DNA from: Sporosarcina obsidiansis
Lineage (GTDB): Bacteria > Bacillota > Bacilli > Bacillales_A > Planococcaceae
Direction of reading: 5' to 3'
Length of the DNA: 64,000 nucleotides
Assembly: GCF_009651005.1 (NCBI RefSeq)
Contig: NZ_WHVW01000007.1
Span: 99,986 to 163,985, forward strand
The notes below the pieces were generated by a model that did no database searches, was not told where the DNA came from, and saw nothing but the letters and a program-made list of their open reading frames with translations. This document shows positions 57,201 to 64,000 of this stretch, piece after piece (the first letter of the stretch is position 1; each line of letters starts with the position of its first letter). The position numbers were made by a program, and so were the translations under genes.

Positions 57201-60200
57201 ATCGCCAAACCAAGCGGCATCCCCAACAGAAAGGACCAAATAGTAAACCCTTCGTACATATTTATTCCTCCTCATACATAAAAATTTCTTCTATTCGACA
57301 AGCAAACAATGTAGCAATTTTAAACGCTAGCAACAAGGATGGATTATATTTTCCTTTTTCTAAAGAAATAATGGTTTGCCTAGAAACGTCCAATCTCTCT
57401 GCAAGCCCATCTTGAGTCCATCCCATTTCGACCCTTCTTTCTTTTATTCGATTATTCACTGCTATCACCCTTTACTAATCTTTCACTTCAAATGTAAAAT
57501 AAACTTTACGTAAAGTTTACTTTACACCAAAGATAATGTCAAACAAACTTTACTAACAAATTTGCAAAGTTTTCTAAATTAAATAATGAATGACTATTCA
57601 TTTTGTTTTTTTCGTAGTATACTGAATAAAAGATGATGGAGGAGATATTGATGAAAACATATAAACTTACTGCATATGAGAAAGACGGCTCGTTGATTAC
57701 AGAAGAATCATTCACAGCAGAAACTGATGATGCTGCAAAGGAAAAAGGACACCAACTGCTCACTGAAAAAGATTTGTTAGAACGTACACACCGCTTGGCA
57801 TCGCCACTTGGTAAACTATTATTATTTCATGTATAACAAAAAGACTGTTTCCTCAAAATTGGGAAACAGTCTCAGCTTGTAGACAAACAATAAAGTGATC
57901 AAGTTGAATTAACATTAGAGTAAAAAGGATAAAAATATTAGCTTGCAGTCCGAGGATGTATGGCAAAGATGTGCTCCTAACGCTTCGCTTTTACTCGCAA
58001 AAGCTATCCTTAGTAACGGCTTTCCCTTCGCTCAGTCCAGGGTCTCGCCAGTTACGCTAATCCCCCAGGAAAGCGTCCGCCTGGAACGTAGATCAACGGT
58101 AGCATGACCACTTGCTATTTCTTTTGTCTACAGTCATATATATATAAAATTAACCTATTCATCCAAGATTATTTCCCGGGAAACAATTAAACAGTCGATA
58201 TCTTTCTAATTAGTAGCCTCAACAAAAAATATATTTACAATTAATTACATTTACGAGATATCACGAATGATTTCTTCCCTGCAAGTCACCCCATCGATTA
58301 TTTCCTTTTGTCTTTACTCTCAGAAAAGCGAGATTTTTCTCCCTGTTTGTGATACGCTATCTTCGTCAATAATTCGTAGAAGGAAGTGACTGGTTTGAAC
58401 ATCGCTTTAATTGCCCATGATGAAAAAAAGGCCGAATTAGTAAATTTCACAATTGCCTATGAACACCTATTTGCTAAACATGATCTCTACGCAACGGGAA
58501 CAACAGGTAAACGTATCATGCAGGAAACAGATCTTTCAGTAAATCGACTTATGTCTGGACCGCTTGGCGGCGATCAGCAAATCGGAGCGATGATTGCGAC
58601 AGGTCAACTAGACTTAATTTTATTCTTTCGCGATCCGCTCACTGCTCAGCCGCATGAACCTGATGTGAGTGCCTTACTTCGCTTATGTGATGTGTATGGG
58701 ATTCCACTTGCGACAAATTTAGCTTCAGCGGAACTTTTACTCCGCGCGATTGAAAAGGGTTATTTCTCATGGAGAGAAACAGCCGCAAAATATCAATAAT
58801 CCATTATATCAAGTTGCTAATGAATGAGTAGTAAACGCGCAGAGCAATTGGCCATGCGCGTTTTTTTATTATTTCCCAAACTGCCCCTTCACTTTATTGT
58901 CCTGTAAAGTTTGGTTTCCTTTTCTCTACGAATGCCTGAATTCCTTCCCGGTGATCCGATGTTCTTCGCATAGCTGCTTGTGCTTCACTTTCTAACGCAA
59001 GCACTCTCTCCAACTCTGCACAACCCGCTGCATGCAAAATGTTCTTGGATGCTACCATTGATGCTGTAGGTGAATGCAAGATGAGCTGGGCACGTTGCTG
59101 TGCTGTATTCCACGCATCGCCATCTGGAACGACTTGATCAACAAGGCCGATTTGCATCGCACGTTTTCCATCTAGCACTTCGCCCGACCAGATTAGTTGC
59201 TTGGCTTTTGCAGTGCCTACTCGTTCTTTGAGGAAGAAATGACCACCACCATCCGGAACTAAACCGATCCCGATGAAATTCATCGCAATCTTGCTCGTTT
59301 CTTCTGCTATGACCACATCGCAAGCAATCGCTAGGCTGCAACCCAGTCCTGCTGCCGCGCCATGCACGGAAGCAATCGTAATTTGTGGCATACTATACAA
59401 CGATAGAGCCAATCTCGACAGATCGACCATGATATCTTCCATCTTCATCGGTCCGCGCGGGTCCAGCATCGCTTTGACGTTCCCTCCTGCAGAAAATGCA
59501 CGTCCTGCACCTCGGAATAAAACGACTTGTACCGCTGAATTCCCCTTCAACTCCTCAACGATATCCGCCAGTTCCCTCATCATCACACCGTCCATCGCAT
59601 TCATGACATCTGGCTGATTCAATGTCACCGTCGCTAATCTTCCCTCGATTTCCAATACGATCTGTTTTGTCAAATTAATTCCCCCTTTTTATGAATGGTT
59701 ATTCATTCATTCCATTATACACAATTACCAGATCATTTGCATAATTTTCTCACAAAAAAATTCCCCTATCAATGAGATGACGGGGAATTACTATTATGAT
59801 GCCTAGAAAATAGTCCTTCTAAATACACTATTTTGCGTTCGATTGCTTCTTCAAACCCAAGGATATACGCAGCGGGTTCTTTCGGATTATGGAATTGTGT
59901 CAGTTTACCGGTGGCTGGGTCCATGAACTTGCTCGATGCACCACATCCTAACCCAATAATCGTTTGTGCTTCTTCCATAATCAAAATATTATACAGGCTC
60001 TCTTCTCCTGGCTTTGCATAGCCTACATTCTCAAGATTGCCTAAAATGTTTTTCTGTCTGTACAAATAATACGGGATATAACCATTTTCCCGCGTCCATT
60101 CTTCTCCGCGCTTCATTATTTTGCCTACCGTCTCGCGATCCGCTACTTGATATTTATCTTTATTGCGCGTCATCTCGGAAGCTCGTTTAAATGATAGCGT

Positions 60201-63200
60201 ATGGATCGTCAGGGATTCGGGTTGCATCTTCTCCGTTTCTGCCAATGAATGTTCAAATTCGGCAAGACCTTCATTCGGAAGACCGATAATTAAATCCATA
60301 TTAATATTGCGCATACCTTGCTCACGGGACAACCAATACTTATCGATCGTCTCCTGCACACTATGATGCCGGCCAATTGCCTTCAATGTTTCATCTGTAT
60401 AGGATTGTGGATTCACACTGATCCGATCAATGCCCCATTTCTTGAGCACTTCAAGCTTTGGAATAGTAATCGTATCCGGTCGTCCAGCTTCCACCGTCAC
60501 TTCGCGTACCTCCACCATATGAGGGAAAGAATCCACCATCGTTTGATAGAGTGCATCCATTTCATCGGCTTCAATTGAAGTGGGCGTACCGCCACCGAAA
60601 TAAATCGTCGTGATTCTAATGTCACGTTCCTTCAGCCAATTTCCTATGACTCGCATCTCTTCATGTAGGCCATCTAAGAAGTTTTCCACCCGACCGTATT
60701 TCCTATGGATAGCATACGCAGGGAACGTGCAATAGGCACATTTTGTCGGACAAAACGGGATTCCGATGTAGATACTGACTTCCTGCTTCAACGAATATAA
60801 ATCAGGTAACGCGTTCAACTGAATATCCGCAATCTGCGCGATTAATTCGCTCTTGCGAACAGATACTCGGTGTCGATTCCGCAACAAACGCTTTGCTTCC
60901 TCGACTGTTTTGCCTTCTTGTCGATACATATGATAGAGCTTCGTTGGACGAATTCCAGTCAATATACCCCATTCCTGCACCATGCCTGTGGCCCGCTCCA
61001 GCACCTCTAACAAGACATGAGAATACATTCTCTTCCTCTGGCGCACGATCTCCCGTTCATCTGTTTCCAATACGTCCTCTGAGAATTGTGCAGTGTGTCG
61101 TTGACCTTTCCATTGCAATACTGCCGACACGCCAGGTGATGTCTTTTCATATCGTTCAGTAAAATGAATATCGATTGTCTCATCATCTGCTACTTCCGTC
61201 ACAATTTTTGATTGCTCGAAAAATAAATTGGCCAAATGAGTGAACATCCGAATCCAATCTTGGGGAAACTGTTCATTTACATTTAGTTGTTGCATCGCTC
61301 TTTCCTACTCTCCATCCGCTCTAAAAAAACCGGCCAAGGCCGGTTTTATCAGTTGAAATTTTCATAAAGATCTTGTACAGGTTTCAAGACCACACGGTTT
61401 ACTTCCTCAATCAACTCACTCAGCTTCATCTCGGCTGTTAGCATCGTCATAATTTTAGGATTTTCCTGTGCCAGTTGGGCAGTCTTTTGCGCATGCTCTA
61501 ACTCTTCGCCTGCAATTTCCTCGCCCGCCATTTGTTTTTGCTGCAAATTCATTTGAATTTCACGGAAGCTTTCAAACAAAACGCGTGCTTCCTCGTCTCC
61601 TTTTACATCTTCCATCGCAGATTTCACCGCTAGATATTGATCTGTCTTGCGTAATGTTGATTCCAATCTGTTCATATCGTCATAAATATTAACCGACATC
61701 TAATCTCCTCCTACATTCCATTTAATACAAGAGCTATAATTCCTTGTACGATTCCGATCGCTCCGCCAAGTACTGCACCTAGAACCGTAATCATCTTAAA
61801 CTCCCTACGTGAAATACCGAGAACTAAATCCTCAAGAACAGCGACAGGGAATGTATCGACCTGTTCTTTCACCATTTCATCAAGCTTTAGTTTCTGTAAA
61901 GACTGTTCTAGTTGTGACTCTGCCTGACTAAATAAAAATCCGACAATTTTCGGTGTCACATTCTCTGCCGTCCAAATAGAACCTTGAGGCCAATAATGAG
62001 CGAGACTTTGATCTAGCCGATCTGTTAGTGCTAATTGGTCGAGCGCATATTGCTTCACTGAGCTAAACACACTATCAAAGTCAAACTGAGCCGTTAGCTG
62101 CTCCATCGGCTGTTGCTGAATATTACGCCATTCTTTCCATAATAAATTATCCAGCAACTCTTTTGTGCCCGGATTGCCAACAAATCTCAACGCCTCTCGC
62201 TGCACTTTGCCGACTAGTGATTCCGATTCTCCGAAAAACATTTGGAGCATGCCGCCAAACGTCCCTTTTGAATTAAGAAAATCATCAATTAACTTTTGGA
62301 ACGTCTGTCTTCCTTCAGGTGAATCAATAAATTGTTCTGCACGTTGCAACAAAAAGTTCGATGCAAGTGGAATTCTTTCCTCTACTTGCTGTTGCCAACG
62401 CACCGGCATCACGTCTTCCACTGTTCCTGTTGTCACTTTTGATTTCATTTCTGACAATTGACGATCAATCAATAGAAGCATTTTCTCTTCTACTTGTTTC
62501 GGAAGCTCAGACCCACCTGCAAGATCCAACCAGTCATTCAACGTCTTGTCCGATTGCAGGACGTAGGTTTCTAATTTGTCCTGAACAAATGTCTCAACTC
62601 GCTTTTCCATAGTCGGTGTCAATAGCTTTTTCCGAAACGTATCGGGTGTCAGCAAATAATTTGTCACCGTCTTACCAAGCTGGGCCGCTAATTCATTGCG
62701 ACGTTTCGGAATCAGGCCGGGCGTAAATGGCAAGCGTATGTTTCCGATAAATTTTGGTTCATGTGGTCTAAAAAGCATCTTAATCGCCAGGTGGTTTGTC
62801 ACCCCACCGATCAATGCTCCTATGAACGCCATGAACAAAATGGTTAGCACTATTGTCAATTGTTTCACCTTATTCCACTTGGTCTTCGTTCCAATTATAA
62901 CAAAAACCAGCTGAATGAAAAGCAATTCGAAGTGAGGTTATTTGTCTTTACAATTGATAGCGGTTCAGGTACGTTGCAGATAGAGCTTTTTTAACAACAG
63001 TCTTGCACTATTGAGGAGGTATCCATAGCATTGAGGAAAGAAATTACAGACCATTTGGGACGTACAATTGTGTATGAATTTCCGCCAAAGCGTGTTATTT
63101 CTTTATGCCCTGGTATTACAGAAACTTTATTTGCAATCGGTCTTGAAGACGAACTAGTCGGACGGACACGCTATTGTATTTATCCTGTTGAGGCAAAAGA

Positions 63201-64000
63201 GATCCCTGCCGTTGCAGGAACGAAAGATTTACAATTAGATAAGATCCACGCAGCAAAACCGGACTTGATTATTATGGAAAAGGAAGAAAATACGAAAGAG
63301 ATGGTAGATACTCTATCGGCATTTTATCCGGTATATGTAGCAGAAGTGCAAACCATTGACGACGCGTACCGAATGATTACAGATATGGGCGCTGTAACAG
63401 ATCGACAAAAAGAAGCGGACTCACTTGTTACGAATATCCAGCAAGCATTTGCGGAGTTACCCGCATTGCCTGCCGCACGTGTTGCCTACGTTATTTGGAA
63501 AAAACCGTATATGGTGGCAGGCAAAGATACATACATTAACTCCTTGTTACAGAAAATCGGTTTCGTCACTCCTTTTGCCTACTCAGATGATCGCTATCCC
63601 GTCGTGACAGAGGAACAATTTAAGAAGGCACAGCTCGATCTCGTTTTATTGTCTTCGGAACCCTATCCATTCAAGGAGAAACAACAGCTTCAATTTCAAG
63701 AGATGTTGCCGGATACTACTATTCAGCTTATTGATGGAGAGATGTTCTGGTATGGTGTCCGGATGCTACAAAGCGTGAACTATTTACAAAAATACGATTT
63801 CAACAGCTAATTCATTTTGTTCCATTATAAATCGTAGACATTCGTATGGCGTGTTCCATTTCATCATGTAACGCGATAAATAGAGGATCATACGCTTGAT
63901 CAAATGGTACAGTCAGTAGCATTTCTTTATACTGTTCGACTCCTTCTAATTCAGAAACTAACGCATTTTTTGCGCATTCTTTCAAGTTTGTACAGGGTGC

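Overview
The window looks like a chromosome segment of a low-to-mid G+C endospore-forming member of the Bacillales, most likely Planococcaceae (Sporosarcina-like). This is inferred from Bacillus-type gene order (ssrA-smpB-rnr, cggR-gapA-pgk-tpiA-gpmI-eno, yvcI-rapZ-yvcK-whiA-crh, hprK-lgt-ppaX, hit/ecsAB, prsA, yhaMNO), from strong AGGAGG ribosome binding sites with frequent TTG and GTG starts, and from a tmRNA tag that resembles the staphylococcal one. A 33-codon YjcZ-type gene suggests sporulation. Genus is an inference; no rRNA is present.

Positions 1-4450 are the right-hand end of an integrated element. It contains the first 38 codons of a type I restriction specificity (HsdS)-like protein running off the left edge, a replication-initiator-like protein, an XRE repressor, a small excisionase-like protein and a tyrosine integrase. 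The integrase lies beside the 3' end of ssrA (tmRNA), a common attachment site. Between integrase and ssrA are two arrays of ATGAAA-type repeats with an exact 10-bp period, which look like integrase arm sites. Upstream of the rep-like gene are three 7-bp repeats with an exact 23-bp period.

Positions 4450-17500 (minus strand) hold ssrA, smpB, rnr, a carboxylesterase and secG, then the glycolytic operon cggR-gapA-pgk-tpiA-gpmI-eno with a cre-like site and a terminator between gapA and pgk, then a glutaredoxin-like gene and a lemA/TPM pair. Positions 18300-25430 (plus strand) hold a manganese ABC transporter with three MntR-like boxes, an arsenite pump preceded by a shrunken ArsR-like gene, a ferritin-like gene, tRNA-Arg and clpP with a CtsR site.

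Positions 25470-43000 (minus strand) hold crh-whiA-yvcK-rapZ-nudix, trxB, a TPR protein, hprK-lgt-yvoD-ppaX-yvoF, a DUF4097 protein and uvrBA with an SOS box; a lone amidase gene is on the plus strand. crh, yvcK and hprK are carbon-regulation genes that fit functionally with the CcpA-like site at cggR. Positions 43200-64000 match the Bacillus ecs-hit-hpr-prsA-yhaMNOPQR-hemZ-yheAB block, with mgsA and a signal-less BtuF-like protein.

The most unusual content is non-coding. (1) A dispersed family of structured intergenic repeats has two full copies (32000-32123 and 45712-45817) and three partial ones; its stems differ between copies by compensatory changes. (2) A degenerate tandem repeat with exact 21-bp spacing lies at 16481-16615. 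(3) A 255-bp MITE-like element with 10-bp terminal inverted repeats lies at 57878-58132. (4) The phased arrays lie at the element-ssrA junction. No CRISPR array, complete insertion sequence or complete new defence system is visible; if a system is present it begins to the left of position 1.
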